From CADEED01 sp041395625 (lineage in GTDB: Bacteria; Pseudomonadota; Gammaproteobacteria; Steroidobacterales; Steroidobacteraceae): DNA of 64,000 bases. Below the pieces are notes generated by a model, which was not told where the DNA came from, did no database searches, and saw only the letters and a program-made list of their open reading frames with translations. The stretch covers positions 868,001-932,000 of the forward strand of contig JAWLAE010000002.1 in the NCBI GenBank assembly GCA_041395625.1, read 5' to 3'. The position numbers and the translations under genes are program-made. The stretch's first letter is position 1. Every line of letters begins with the position of its first letter. Positions 34,267-44,000 of the stretch are shown here, piece by piece.

Positions 34267-35451
34267 ATGAAACTAACTGGTATCCGCGTACTGGATCTTT
34301 CCCTGTTCCTGCCTGGCCCACATCTGACGATGATGATGGCCGACCACGGCGCCGAGGTCATCAAGCTCGAACCGCCTGGTGAGGGCGAACCCAACCGGCA
34401 TATCGGCCCGCGCGAGGGCCAGGGCGCGGACGAAATCAGCGTCTACTTCCGCAATACACACCGGGGCAAGAAAAGCATCAGTCTCAATTTGAAGGACCCG
34501 GTAGCGCGCGAGGCACTATTGCGCGTCGCCGACACGGCCGACGTGTTCGTCGAGGCCTTTCGTCCTGGCGTAGTCGATCGGCTTGGCGTCGGCTACGAGG
34601 CGGTGTCGAAACGCAATCCGCGCATTGTCTATTGCTCGATCGCAGCGTTCGGCCAGACCGGGCCGTACCGCGACGTGCCAGCACATGATATCGGCACGGA
34701 AGCGATTGCCGGAGTCGTAAGTCTCAACTTGGGCGACGACAACCAGCCGACCATGCCACACGTACCGGCAGCGGACATGGCGGCGTCGCTGATGGCGCTC
34801 AATGGCATCCTGATGGCCCTGTATCGCCGGGAACACACTGGGCGCGGCGACTATATCGACATCGGCATGCATGATTCCATACTCGCCTGGACTGCCAACG
34901 TCACGGGCGACGTATTCGCCAACAAGCGCGCCCCCGTCGTCAAACACGAGCGTACTTTCGGTGGCGCGGCTTTCTACAAGATATATCGCACGCGTGACGA
35001 TCGGCACATCGTACTTGCGGGCCAGGAGCCGAAATTCATACGCAATCTGCTACAGGAACTTGGCAAGCCGGAATTCATTGCCGTTTGCGAGCGCGGTCCC
35101 GGGCCTCACCAGCAGCCCGTGATCGACTTCCTGCAGAGTGTGTTTCTCACCAAGACGCAGGCTGAATGGATCGAATGGTTTGCTGACAAGGACATCTGTT
35201 TCGCGCCGGTGAAGAACCTGCGCGAGGCGTTCGATGATCCGCACGCCAATGCGCGTCAGATGCATCTGCTCGACCCGTCGGGCCGCGAGCACATCGGTAT
35301 CCCAATCAAGTTCGCGCAGGAGCCCGGGGAAGTGTCCTTCCAGTGGCCCCACGTCGGCGAACATACCGCTGCCGTACTGCGGACGGCGGGCGTCGATGAG
35401 TCGACGATCGAATCGCTGACCCGCAAGCCTGCGCGAACCTCAGCCGACTAA
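34267..35451 (+). CDS. CaiB/BaiF CoA-transferase, second of a tandem pair
   Basis: A 394-residue class III CoA transferase starting MKLTGIRVLDLSLFLPGPHL. The probable catalytic aspartate is D170 in VPAADMAASLMALNG, followed by REHTGRGDYIDIGMHDS. It lies 6 bases after the first transferase and ends the operon; its stop overlaps the convergent K+/H+ antiporter gene by 12 bases. Together with the CitE-like lyase and the MaoC hydratase it would complete an acid-activation, hydration and cleavage pathway. Confidence 0.88.
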   Translation: MKLTGIRVLDLSLFLPGPHLTMMMADHGAEVIKLEPPGEGEPNRHIGPREGQGADEISVYFRNTHRGKKSISLNLKDPVAREALLRVADTADVFVEAFRPGVVDRLGVGYEAVSKRNPRIVYCSIAAFGQTGPYRDVPAHDIGTEAIAGVVSLNLGDDNQPTMPHVPAADMAASLMALNGILMALYRREHTGRGDYIDIGMHDSILAWTANVTGDVFANKRAPVVKHERTFGGAAFYKIYRTRDDRHIVLAGQEPKFIRNLLQELGKPEFIAVCERGPGPHQQPVIDFLQSVFLTKTQAEWIEWFADKDICFAPVKNLREAFDDPHANARQMHLLDPSGREHIGIPIKFAQEPGEVSFQWPHVGEHTAAVLRTAGVDESTIESLTRKPARTSAD

Positions 35452-37416
35452 CAAGACTGTCTCAGCGTGCTCGAGCGCTTGCGGCGTGCCGTAGATGAAG
35501 ACGATGTCACCCTCGCGCAATTGCATGTTAGCAGCGGGCGCGCGGCCCATGATGCCCTGCCGCCGCACGCCGGTGAACGTCACTTCGGCGCCGGCCGCGC
35601 GGATGTCGGCAATAGTCTTGCCGACGGCCCAGGAACTCGGCGGCAGCACGATCGATCGGACCGCCTCGCGCCACGGCTTGCGATCCTCGCGCGGCCCCCC
35701 TTCCGGCACGATCACATCACGCAGCATTTCGTAGCGATTGGCCCGCAGACCAGTCACCGTGCGCAAGACCCGCGACATCGGCATGTGTAACAACATCAAG
35801 GCGTGCGAGGCCAGCATCAGGCTGGCCTCGAAGGTCTCGGGAACGACCTCGGTAGCGCCGGCCTCCTTGAGCTCAGCGAGCTTGGCGTCATCCTGGGTCC
35901 GAACCAGTACCGGCACATTCGGCCTCGACCGGCGCACCGCGCGCAGGATGCTGATCGAGGTGGTCGGATTGGCAAATGTGATGATCACGGCACTAGCCGT
36001 CGCCAGGCCGACTTTCTCGAGTACTTCCTCATCGGCCGAATCGCCGTAATGAACCGGCTCGCCCGCCTGGCGCGCCACCCGGATACGCGCCGGATCCAGA
36101 TCGACAGCGATGAACTCGAACCCCTGCGATTCCAGCACGCGAGACAGGTTCTGGCCGACCCGGCCAAAGCCGCAGACAATGACATGCTCGCGCTGCGCCA
36201 CCTGCTCCGTCACCGCGAATTCGCGCTCGAGCGCGGTGCTATCGGGCACCTTGTCGCGAATCAGCCAGCGCGCGATGCGCTTGTTGTTACTGATCAGGAT
36301 CGGCGCGACCACCATGCTCAGGACGATAGCGACCAGCAACGGCTGCGCGTAGACGCGATCGAGCGAGCGATTCTGCAGCAGCAGCGTCAGCAGTGCGATA
36401 CTGAACTCACCGCCCGCTGCGAGCGTGATACCTGCACGCAGCGCCTTGAAGCCCGAATCGACCAGCGCCCGAAACACGAACGCGGCGATGGCGGCCTTGA
36501 CCACCACCAGCGCCACCAGAATCGCCATGATCAGCCAGAATTCGGCGACGAGCAGCCTGAGATCTAGGAGCATGCCGACCGAGATGAAAAACAGCCCGAG
36601 CAGGATGTCGCGAAACGGCCGAATGACAGCCTCGATCTGATGGCGATACTCGGTCTCGGCCAGCATCATGCCGGCCAGGAAGGCGCCAAGCGCCATCGAG
36701 AGGCCAGCCAGGTGCGACGCCCACGCCGAGGCGAGCGCGACGAACAGGACGGCCAGCGTGAACAGTTCGCGCAGGCGACTATGGGCGATCTCGAAAAACA
36801 AGGGCCGCAGCAGCCAACGGCCCGCTGCCAACACGACCATCACCGCGACCGTGCCGGCGATCACCTTGCCGACGATGGCAGAGAGCGAGAAGTCCTCCGA
36901 TCCTCCCCCGAGCGCCGCAGCCAACGCCAGAAATGGCACGAACGCGATGTCTTGAAACAGCAGCACACTGAACGCGATCCGTCCGTGCGTGCGATTGAGT
37001 TCGGCCTTCTCCGTGAGCAGTTGGACGACGAGCGCCGTGGAACTCAGCGCCACTGCGCCACCGACGACGATCGCCAGCAGCCAATCGAGCCCGAACAGCC
37101 GGGCGACTAGCGCGACGACCGTGGCTGTCGCAAGCACTTGCAGCGAACCCAAGCCGAACACCTCGCGTCGCATTGCCACCATGCGCGGCCAGGAGAACTC
37201 GAGCCCAAGCGTGAACAGCAGGAACACCACGCCGAGCTCGGCCAGCAACCGCGTGAGATTCGACTCGGCAAAGTAGCTCAGCGCGTAGGGCCCGAGCAGC
37301 AGGCCCACGGCCAAATAGCCAAGAATGGCCGGCAGGCCAACGCGCCGTGCCAGCGTCACGACGAACACCGACGCCGCGAGCAGGATCAGGATCTGGGGCA
37401 AAGCTGAGTCGAGCAT
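35440..37416 (-). CDS. Kef-type potassium/proton antiporter with TrkA domains (YbaL-like)
   Basis: A 658-residue CPA2 antiporter. About 12 membrane helices occupy residues 5-385, with LLFQDIAFVP near 152-161, a motif shared with KefB/KefC. A RCK/TrkA-N domain starts at about 410 with GFGRVG (416-421), and a TrkA-C domain ends the protein (about 560-650). It exchanges K+ (or Na+) for H+ across the inner membrane under nucleotide control. The order fits YbaL/KefB; a partner KefF/KefG flavoprotein is absent nearby, which favours YbaL-like. It lies 34 bases downstream of the ExbB/ExbD operon in the same direction. Confidence 0.9.
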   Translation of the reverse strand: MLDSALPQILILLAASVFVVTLARRVGLPAILGYLAVGLLLGPYALSYFAESNLTRLLAELGVVFLLFTLGLEFSWPRMVAMRREVFGLGSLQVLATATVVALVARLFGLDWLLAIVVGGAVALSSTALVVQLLTEKAELNRTHGRIAFSVLLFQDIAFVPFLALAAALGGGSEDFSLSAIVGKVIAGTVAVMVVLAAGRWLLRPLFFEIAHSRLRELFTLAVLFVALASAWASHLAGLSMALGAFLAGMMLAETEYRHQIEAVIRPFRDILLGLFFISVGMLLDLRLLVAEFWLIMAILVALVVVKAAIAAFVFRALVDSGFKALRAGITLAAGGEFSIALLTLLLQNRSLDRVYAQPLLVAIVLSMVVAPILISNNKRIARWLIRDKVPDSTALEREFAVTEQVAQREHVIVCGFGRVGQNLSRVLESQGFEFIAVDLDPARIRVARQAGEPVHYGDSADEEVLEKVGLATASAVIITFANPTTSISILRAVRRSRPNVPVLVRTQDDAKLAELKEAGATEVVPETFEASLMLASHALMLLHMPMSRVLRTVTGLRANRYEMLRDVIVPEGGPREDRKPWREAVRSIVLPPSSWAVGKTIADIRAAGAEVTFTGVRRQGIMGRAPAANMQLREGDIVFIYGTPQALEHAETVLLVG

Positions 37417-37450
37417 GCACAGCCACGTTAGGGCGGGCTATACCGGCGCG

Positions 37451-37810
37451 TCAACCATTCATTAGCACGGTCGTATCGTAGCGCTCGAAGTTCTGCAGCG
37501 CGCGCCGGTAAGCGTTCTGCACCATGCGTTCGGCCACCTTGTCCGCTCGCGGTGAGAGGATCATGCGGATGACGACATCGTCGGCTGGCCGATTGATGTC
37601 TTCTACGAGCAGCTGTTCGATCAGACGGGTCAGCCGTACAGTCATCTCATTGACGAACCGCAGGCGAGCACCATCATGCACGTTGTCGGTCGTCGGGCCA
37701 TAGGTCGCGCGCGCTTCGGTCGCAAGTTCGGTCAGAAAAGTCGCCATGAACCGCGCTTTGTCGGTGATCCGGAAATCCGTGTAATAGTCGATTTCTGACT
37801 GCAGATTCAT
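37451..37810 (-). CDS. Small conserved-looking hypothetical protein, last gene of the ExbB/ExbD operon
   Basis: A 119-residue cytoplasmic-type protein without signal peptide or membrane segment; I do not recognise a family. It begins MNLQSEIDYYTDFRITDKARF and is largely helical, with Arg- and Glu-rich segments. It starts three bases after the AgmX/PglI-type gene stop. Codon use looks like its neighbours, and the overlap-free tandem spacing supports a real gene. Function may be in the same envelope machine, on the cytoplasmic side. Confidence 0.7.
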   Translation of the reverse strand: MNLQSEIDYYTDFRITDKARFMATFLTELATEARATYGPTTDNVHDGARLRFVNEMTVRLTRLIEQLLVEDINRPADDVVIRMILSPRADKVAERMVQNAYRRALQNFERYDTTVLMNG

Positions 37811-37813
37811 GGA

Positions 37814-38773
37814 TCACGCCGGGAAGAAATCGATCGGTTTGGTAGTCGTGATGGTCTCGACGTCCTTGGCCTCGAACCGGAACAAGCGTACGCGCGCCAC
37901 GATCTTGCGCTCGAGCTCCGCAGAATTGAGCTCACTCGAGACGATCCGGCACATAGTCACTTCGCCCGAAGGCGCGATCGTGAACTCCAACACCACCTTG
38001 CCTTGCAAATCGGGTTGATCGCGCAGCGCTCGGCCGTAAAGCGCGTAAATGGCGCCCTTGTTGCGATCGAAGACTGTCTCGATCTCTTCGCGGCTACGCG
38101 ACGCTTTACCACTGCGGCCGGAGCGCTTGACGCCATCGCCGCCGCCGGCCAAGGCGCTGCCCGCACCTGAACCACCGAACGGCACCTGGACACGCGTCGA
38201 GGACACGCCACCGAGGTTGCCAGCGCCGCCGCCAAAGCCGCGGCTGACACCCGCTGAACTGACACCGCTGCTGGCCGAACCAACCTTGGAAGTGATCAGC
38301 GAGCGCTCGGCACGCGACGGACCATTCTCCTCGCCCGTGGTGTTGGCTGTCTGTTCCAACATTTCCTTGGTGGTATCGAACTGCTGGCGTATGTCCTTGA
38401 ACTGATCTTCGAACGCCAGCAGGCCAGCACGTGAGGCGCGCTCACGCGCATTCTGGGTCTTCGCCAGATCTGGTTTTTCCTGCGGCCGCACGCGCTCGGG
38501 CTCAGGCCGTACGATTTCCGGCGCCTTTTCCGGTTCGATCACTGGTGGCGGCGGCGGCGGCGGGATCTGCTTTTCGATCATGATCTTCGCCAGCCGCGGC
38601 GGGATCGTTGCCTGCACATCGAGCGGCTGTTCCGGCAGCTTGATCAGCCAGATGACCGTGCCGATCAGCAGACATGCAAGCAGCAGCGCCGTCCAGAGCT
38701 TGCGAAAAAATAAGTCGCTGTCCTCGATCTCCCAAGGCAGCTCGAACTGACGGTAATAAGGTGCGAGTAACAC
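37814..38773 (-). CDS. AgmX/PglI-type TonB-like energy transducer
   Basis: A 319-residue protein with a membrane anchor (about 25-45), a proline run (KQIPPPPPPPVIEPEKAP) and Glu/Pro/Arg-rich linker, then a coiled-coil and Gly/Ser-rich region (VSRGFGGGAGNLGG) and an AgmX/PglI C-terminal domain (RSREEIETVFDRNKGAIYALYGRALRDQPDLQ ... GKVVLEFTIAPSGEV). The domain is known from gliding-motility proteins of Myxococcus and resembles a TonB C-terminus. I start it at the GTG 38771-38773, which has a GGGG box before it; the GTG at 38800 would overlap the preceding gene by 11 bases and has no ribosome-binding site. It would carry motor force across the periplasm. Confidence 0.82.
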   Translation of the reverse strand: MLLAPYYRQFELPWEIEDSDLFFRKLWTALLLACLLIGTVIWLIKLPEQPLDVQATIPPRLAKIMIEKQIPPPPPPPVIEPEKAPEIVRPEPERVRPQEKPDLAKTQNARERASRAGLLAFEDQFKDIRQQFDTTKEMLEQTANTTGEENGPSRAERSLITSKVGSASSGVSSAGVSRGFGGGAGNLGGVSSTRVQVPFGGSGAGSALAGGGDGVKRSGRSGKASRSREEIETVFDRNKGAIYALYGRALRDQPDLQGKVVLEFTIAPSGEVTMCRIVSSELNSAELERKIVARVRLFRFEAKDVETITTTKPIDFFPA

Positions 38774-38789
38774 GATCTTCCCCCGCCCC

Positions 38790-39308
38790 TCAGCCCGCAC
38801 CAGCGAGATTCAAAGCTTCGTCACGCTGCAGGACGGCGAGCGAGAGCTTGCCGTAGTCGGCGTCGGTACAAGTGGCCATCACCTTCTTGAGCACGCGATA
38901 CGGCACCGTCTTGTCGCCCAGGATGGTGATTTCGCGGGCCGCGATCTCAACTTGCTGGGTCGACCGCAGCATGCGATCCGTTTGCGCCTTGAGCGCCTCT
39001 CGCAATGGCACGATCACGAGTCCTTCCTGTGCCTCGATCTCGGCGACCGTCGCCAGCGCTTTGCCCTGCACCAGCAACTGGGTCGGTGTCACCATGACGA
39101 CCACTGTTTCGGCGGGACGCTGTTGCGCCATCGATTGCGGCAGCTCGATGGTCTTCGGCACATCGAGCGCCGCCACTTCTGACTGATTGACGAGCAGAAA
39201 GAACACCAGGATGGTGAAGATATCCATCAGTGATATCAGGCTGAGCGACGCGTGTTTGGCGCGTTTGTGATGGCGCTCCATGCGCCGTGCGCGACTGGAC
39301 TGACTCAT
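38790..39308 (-). CDS. ExbD/TolR-like protein with intact channel aspartate
   Basis: A 172-residue single-helix protein. The helix segment SLISLMDIFTILVFFLLV contains D29 at the position of the essential proton-channel aspartate (ExbD D25 / TolR D23). The C-terminal periplasmic domain includes an ExbD-like fold (VVVMVTPTQLLVQGKAL). It probably forms the ion-conducting part of the motor with the ExbB-like protein. It overlaps the start of the other ExbD gene by four bases. Confidence 0.88.
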   Translation of the reverse strand: MSQSSRARRMERHHKRAKHASLSLISLMDIFTILVFFLLVNQSEVAALDVPKTIELPQSMAQQRPAETVVVMVTPTQLLVQGKALATVAEIEAQEGLVIVPLREALKAQTDRMLRSTQQVEIAAREITILGDKTVPYRVLKKVMATCTDADYGKLSLAVLQRDEALNLAGAG

Positions 39309-39796
39309 GTCGGCGCGTCTCCAATCGAGATATCCGGGAACAGCTCAGCCATGCGGGGCTTGCCGTCCTCGACCACGACATACGCGCGCAGGTTGTCCAT
39401 GATCTGCACGACCGTGTCATAGGAAGTATCGGACTCCACCAGCAGCGTAGCGTCCGTCTTCTCAGGAAAACGGGCCTTCAACTGCTTGAGGAAATCGGTC
39501 AACGTTGCCACATCGTAGCCGGCGGGAATATTGGGGATTGCCTTGCGGAGCCCCGTCCGGCGTGTAACGACTTGCAGTTCGTCCTTGCGCACGATCACTT
39601 CGAAGGTGTCTTCTTCGGTTTGCTCGGTGGTGGGCGTCGCCTCACCGGGCAAATTGAGCTGCAGGATCGTCAGACGTGAGAACACCGCCGTGATCAACAG
39701 GAACGGCACCAGAATGACCATCAGGTTCATGAAAGCCGTGATGTTCATTTCCGCCGGCTCATTGCGGCGATGACGTCTGGCGACAGCACGCAGCAT
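39305..39796 (-). CDS. ExbD/TolR-like protein with asparagine at the channel position
   Basis: A 163-residue ExbD/TolR paralogue. Its helix reads MNITAFMNLMVILVPFLL; aligned to the common TolR motif INVTPLLDVM, the aspartate position is N24. In E. coli ExbD and TolR the Asp-to-Asn change abolishes function, so this copy is probably a structural partner of the neighbouring ExbD (with D29). It starts six bases after the ExbB-like gene stop and overlaps the next gene by four bases. Confidence 0.88.
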   Translation of the reverse strand: MLRAVARRHRRNEPAEMNITAFMNLMVILVPFLLITAVFSRLTILQLNLPGEATPTTEQTEEDTFEVIVRKDELQVVTRRTGLRKAIPNIPAGYDVATLTDFLKQLKARFPEKTDATLLVESDTSYDTVVQIMDNLRAYVVVEDGKPRMAELFPDISIGDAPT

Positions 39797-39801
39797 CGTG
39801 A

Positions 39802-40449
39802 TCAGGCCTTCTGTTGCGCGGCTGCGGTGCGCTCGGTGATGGTGTTCAGGAACTTCACCGAGGCCATCTCCAGACTGTCGATCAACTGCGTCGTCTTCGA
39901 CTGGATCACCGAATGCACCAGCAACAGCGGGATCGCCACGATCAGACCGAACGCGGTGGTGTTCATAGCCACCGAAATCGACGCCGACAACATGTCCGCC
40001 TTGTCGGACGGATTGGCGGCCCCGACCGCCTGGAACGCCTGGATCAGACCGATGATGGTACCGAGCAGGCCTAACAAGGTAGCAATGTTGGCGAAACTCG
40101 CCAGATACGGCGTACGCCGCTCGAGCTTTGGCATCACTTCCATCAGGCTCTCTTCCATCGCCTTCTCGATGTCACCGCGATCGCGTGACGACGAAATCCG
40201 CGCGAGCCCGTAGTTCAGGATCGAGCCGATGAACGACGGCGATGCCTGCGTGAGCTGCACGGCTTGCTTGAAATTGCCTGACTTCAGATGCGGCACCAGA
40301 TCGTCCCACAGGGAGCGATTCAGCATCGTATGCCGGGTCAGGTACAGATAGCGCTCGATGGCAATCGCGAGTCCGACGACGAACACGATTGCGATCGGCC
40401 ACATGAAGAATCCTCCCTGCTGGAAGAATTCCACCATTTTCGTAAACAT
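39802..40449 (-). CDS. MotA/TolQ/ExbB-like proton channel protein
   Basis: A 215-residue three-helix motor subunit. Helices are at about 15-35, 118-140 and 155-185. The second contains LERRTPYLASFANIATLLGLLGTIIGLIQAF, with conserved Thr and Gly of the ExbB/TolQ channel, and the third AIPLLLVHSVIQSK. It starts ATG 40447-40449 with AGGAG eight bases upstream. It would assemble with the two ExbD-like proteins into a proton-driven motor. It is the promoter-proximal member of the motor gene group. Confidence 0.92.
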   Translation of the reverse strand: MFTKMVEFFQQGGFFMWPIAIVFVVGLAIAIERYLYLTRHTMLNRSLWDDLVPHLKSGNFKQAVQLTQASPSFIGSILNYGLARISSSRDRGDIEKAMEESLMEVMPKLERRTPYLASFANIATLLGLLGTIIGLIQAFQAVGAANPSDKADMLSASISVAMNTTAFGLIVAIPLLLVHSVIQSKTTQLIDSLEMASVKFLNTITERTAAAQQKA

Positions 40450-40499
40450 CTACTTCTCCTCCTCAGTACCCCGGGCTACGGGGCGGCAATCCCTAACTG

Positions 40500-40533
40500 T
40501 TCAGGGCAATCCCAAGCGACAAGGTGCCCTGAA
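40500..40533 (-). other. Hairpin between the small secreted protein and the ExbB-like gene
   Basis: A perfect 9-bp inverted repeat, TTCAGGGCA (40500-40508) and TGCCCTGAA (40525-40533), with a 16-base loop. On the minus strand it lies just after the stop of the preceding gene and about 50 bases before the ExbB start. It has no following T-run, so it could be an mRNA-processing or attenuation element rather than a terminator. Confidence 0.4.
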
Positions 40534-40553
40534 TAAGTCAACTTTAATGCGAA

Positions 40554-41075
40554 TTACTTCTCAGGCTGAACACTCGTTTCGGTCGCGGTGTCCGGCGCAG
40601 CCGGGCTCGTGTCCGGTTTCACAGCGTCGAAATAGCGGTTTTCCCGCTTGAAAACGTCGCGGTCCACCGGCGCCAACACCTCGTCGAGCAGGCTGTTGAT
40701 CGGTCTGCCTCCCAGATCGCCCAGGTCCGGCCGCTTCCAGGGGACGATGTAGAGCACCTTCGGCAACTCACGATTGCCCGTGATCTGCGTCGCTTCGAGT
40801 TCGACGCGATCGATCACCCGGCCACGCCGCTCGCTGGCACCAGCGCGATCGGTCGTCGTCGTTGAGTCGTCCGCGCGCGGAGTCTGCGCAGCCGCACGAC
40901 GGCTGGCTGCATCCGGCGCCGCGACTGGCGCGGACGTATCGACCGCCGGCTCCAGATCGTCGGCCGGCGGGCTCGGTGCGGTAGAGCGTGGCGTATCCGC
41001 GGGCGTCGTCTGAGCCTTGGCCGGCGAGCCAGCCAGCACTAACAACCCTGCCGCCAGCGACGCGAGTGCTTTCAT
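40554..41075 (-). CDS. Small secreted hypothetical protein, low-complexity linker
   Basis: A 173-residue protein with a signal peptide (MKALASLAAGLLVLAGSPAKAQ) followed by a Pro/Ala/Thr-rich linker (about 22-75) and a conserved-looking C-terminal part: RVIDRVELEATQITGNRELPKVLYIVPWKRPDLGDLGGRPINSLLDEVLAPVDRDVFKRE. I do not recognise the family. The ATG overlaps the stop of the large TPR gene, so it is coupled to it. It could link the periplasmic TPR protein to the motor. Confidence 0.72.
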   Translation of the reverse strand: MKALASLAAGLLVLAGSPAKAQTTPADTPRSTAPSPPADDLEPAVDTSAPVAAPDAASRRAAAQTPRADDSTTTTDRAGASERRGRVIDRVELEATQITGNRELPKVLYIVPWKRPDLGDLGGRPINSLLDEVLAPVDRDVFKRENRYFDAVKPDTSPAAPDTATETSVQPEK

Positions 41076-44000
41076 TGTGCAGCTCCTGTTGACGGTTCAG
41101 TCGGGTCGGCGTCCGGTCCGGCTTCGGTTGGCGGCGCCTCGTCCGGTGGCCGTACCTCGGTGCGGCCCACACGTTGCTTGAGTTCTGCTATCCAACCGCT
41201 CACCGGCTTGTCCTCGCCCGTCAGTGACTGGTAGGTCTCAAACGCACTCAACGCAGCCGCGGGGTCAGACAGGTACAGATCCAGTAACGTACCCAGGTTA
41301 CGGTAAGCGGGAGCGTAATTGCTATCCACCGCAATGGCGCGTTCGTACGCACCCTTGGCATCGACGAACTGGCCAGCTTCCCGCAGCGCAACGCCGAGTT
41401 CCGTCAGGACGGCAGCGCTCTGCGGCGCCAACTCCGCAGCAGCCTGAAAAGCTTGCGCTGATTCAGCGTATCGCCCGGCCTTGCGCTGCGCCATACCGAG
41501 ATTGAAATGCGGCGCAACTAGCTCTGGTTGTGCCTGGGTGAGCAGCTGGAATTCGATTGCCGCCTGATTGTGATCGCCGGCGCGCAGCAGCCCCAGTGCG
41601 CGCGCGAACTCGGCTTCGATCCGGCCTGCGACAGCTTGCGCACCAGGCGCGGCAAATGCGGCGGGACGATCAGCGGCATCCTGCATCATCTCCGTCTTGC
41701 CATACCGGCCCGGTGACATCTCGGCGAGCGCGGTGTAGCTCTTGCGGATACCTTCGTCGTACAGGCCCTCACCGACGCGCGCGATATTCACGCCATGCGT
41801 CTCGATCGCCTGCTCTTCGAACGGAAATGCCTGCTCTTCGAGCAGTGAATCGTATGCCTCGAGCTCTTCAGCATCGAGCTTCTTCGGCCGCTCGGATTGC
41901 ATGATGTCGCGACCGAGCGTGCGATAGAGCTCGGCCGTCTCGAAAGTCGCCAGCGTCGATATCGATGCGACGCGGTAGGAAGCTGCCTGCCGATAGCCCT
42001 CGAGCGCCGCTTCGAGCGCCTTGCGTTTGCGCGCCAGGCTCTGCTGCAACGGCGCCACGAGACGCACCGCCCGAAACGCGTCGCGCGCCGGTTGTGCGAG
42101 CGCCAGCTGCGCTCGTGCCGCCAGCAGTCTGGTGCGATCGGTACGCTCGGCGCCGGCGCCTTGATCAGCTTTGATGATCTCGCGCTGCAATGCCGCCTGG
42201 CGCTGTAGATTGCCGGACTTGCCAGCGAAGTCCGCCAGCCGTTGCCGAGCCTCGATCGATTCGGCCAGCGGCGTCGGGTAGTTAGCTACGAAGCGCTCGA
42301 GCATCGCGACGGCACGCGCGTCACTACCAGCCTTTTCGTACAGGTCCGCGGCCTGCATGGTCGCCTCGCGACGCACCGCGAATTCCTCCGACTTCGACTC
42401 AGCGATATGCTCGAATTCGGCAGCTGCCTGCGCGGGCCGACCGGCTTCGCTGTAGGCCACCGCCAGCTTGCGGGTGATGTCCGCCGCGTATTCATTCTGG
42501 GGTGCAGTGCGCCTGATGCCTTCCAGCACTTCGATGGCGCGGGTCCAGTTCTTCAGATTGATGAACTGCGCAGCCGCATCGTATTCGGCGGTCGTACGGA
42601 TCTTGGAATCCGGCGACAGCGCGGCGACACGCAGAAAGTCCTCGGCAGCGCCGGAGTCGTCGCCGCCACTGCGTTTAGCTTCAGCCTGGCGGTAGACCGA
42701 GGTTGCGAGACGCTCGGTCAGGTCGGCCCGCATCTTGTCGTCGGTCGACGCCAAATTGCGCGCCGCCGCGTAAGCCTGCTCGGCCTTGGCGAATTGCCCC
42801 TGATCGAAGTTGGCCTGACCAACAATAGTCCACGCGATACGCTGCTTCGCCACATCCACCGCAGGCTGTCGTGCCAGCACCAGCTCCGCGAGCTCGATCG
42901 CACGTGGCAGATCACCCAATGCGAATACCTGCTCCGCCGAACGCGTCAGCACACCGCCGCTGTCCGGGTGTTCCGGGAAAGTATTGGCAAACCTGATGCC
43001 AGCATCGATGGAACGTCTGTTCCACTCGGGCTTGGCTGCCGCGTCGAGCGTCGCCTCATGGCGCTGATAGGCCACCAGGGACGAATAGGCTGCCGCGGCT
43101 GACTTGTCGTTCTTCGGATAATCGTAGGCGGTGCGCTCGAACTCAGCCGACGCGCCCACGAAGTCACCGCTGTCGAACAGGGTTTCCGCCAACAGCAAAT
43201 TGGTAGCTGCCGCCTGCGCATCTTGCGGGAACGACTGCAGATACGTGCGATACCAGCGCGCTGCCTCGACATAGTCCGCCGGCTTCTTGGAAGCCTGCGC
43301 GGTGGCGTGGTAGAAACTCGCGACATCCTTGAGGCTCTTGTTCAGCGCCGAGGTGATGGTCTCGTACTGCGCCGGATCGCGCCCTTGCCAAAACGCGGTG
43401 CCGAAATTGTAGCGCTCGATGTAGTCCTGCTTACCCTCCAGCACCAGGTTGGCGAAGCCACCCTTTTCGTAGGCCTCGATTGCCTGCATGGCGAGCTGCG
43501 GTGCAAACTCGCTGTTGGGGTCTTGCGCGACGTACGCGCGATAAGCCGCGGCACCATCCTGGTAGCGCTCCTTCTCCACGAACAGATCACCGAGCCGCGA
43601 ATACAACAAGTGCGCGAACCGCTTGTCATCCCGCGAGGCCAGGAACTGCCCGACCGACTCGGCGCCGTCGAGATACGAGAACGCGATGCTAACCACACGC
43701 AGAGTGTCATCGATCAACTCGCGCTCGGCGCGTGACAGTTTGTCGATCGGCTTGATGCCTTGCGGTTTGGCAGGATCGGACAGCACCTGCTCGACGACCC
43801 CCATGAACGAGGGCAGCGCATCTTCATTCAGGCCGCGCTTGAACAGCGCCCAGCCGTGCTTGTAGAGGCTCTCTTCGAAGAATGCGCCTTTGCTGCCACG
43901 TGCGATGACCGCCGCATAGGCAGACTCCGCAGCCGGATAGTCCTTGGCAGAGAACAGCAGCTCGCCACGGCGAAACTGCACTTCATCCAGCTGTGCGGTG

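Noticed and set aside
40500..40533. Hairpin before exbB as a true terminator
   Set aside because: Lacks a T-run and lies within what otherwise looks like one operon; kept only as an unclassified element.
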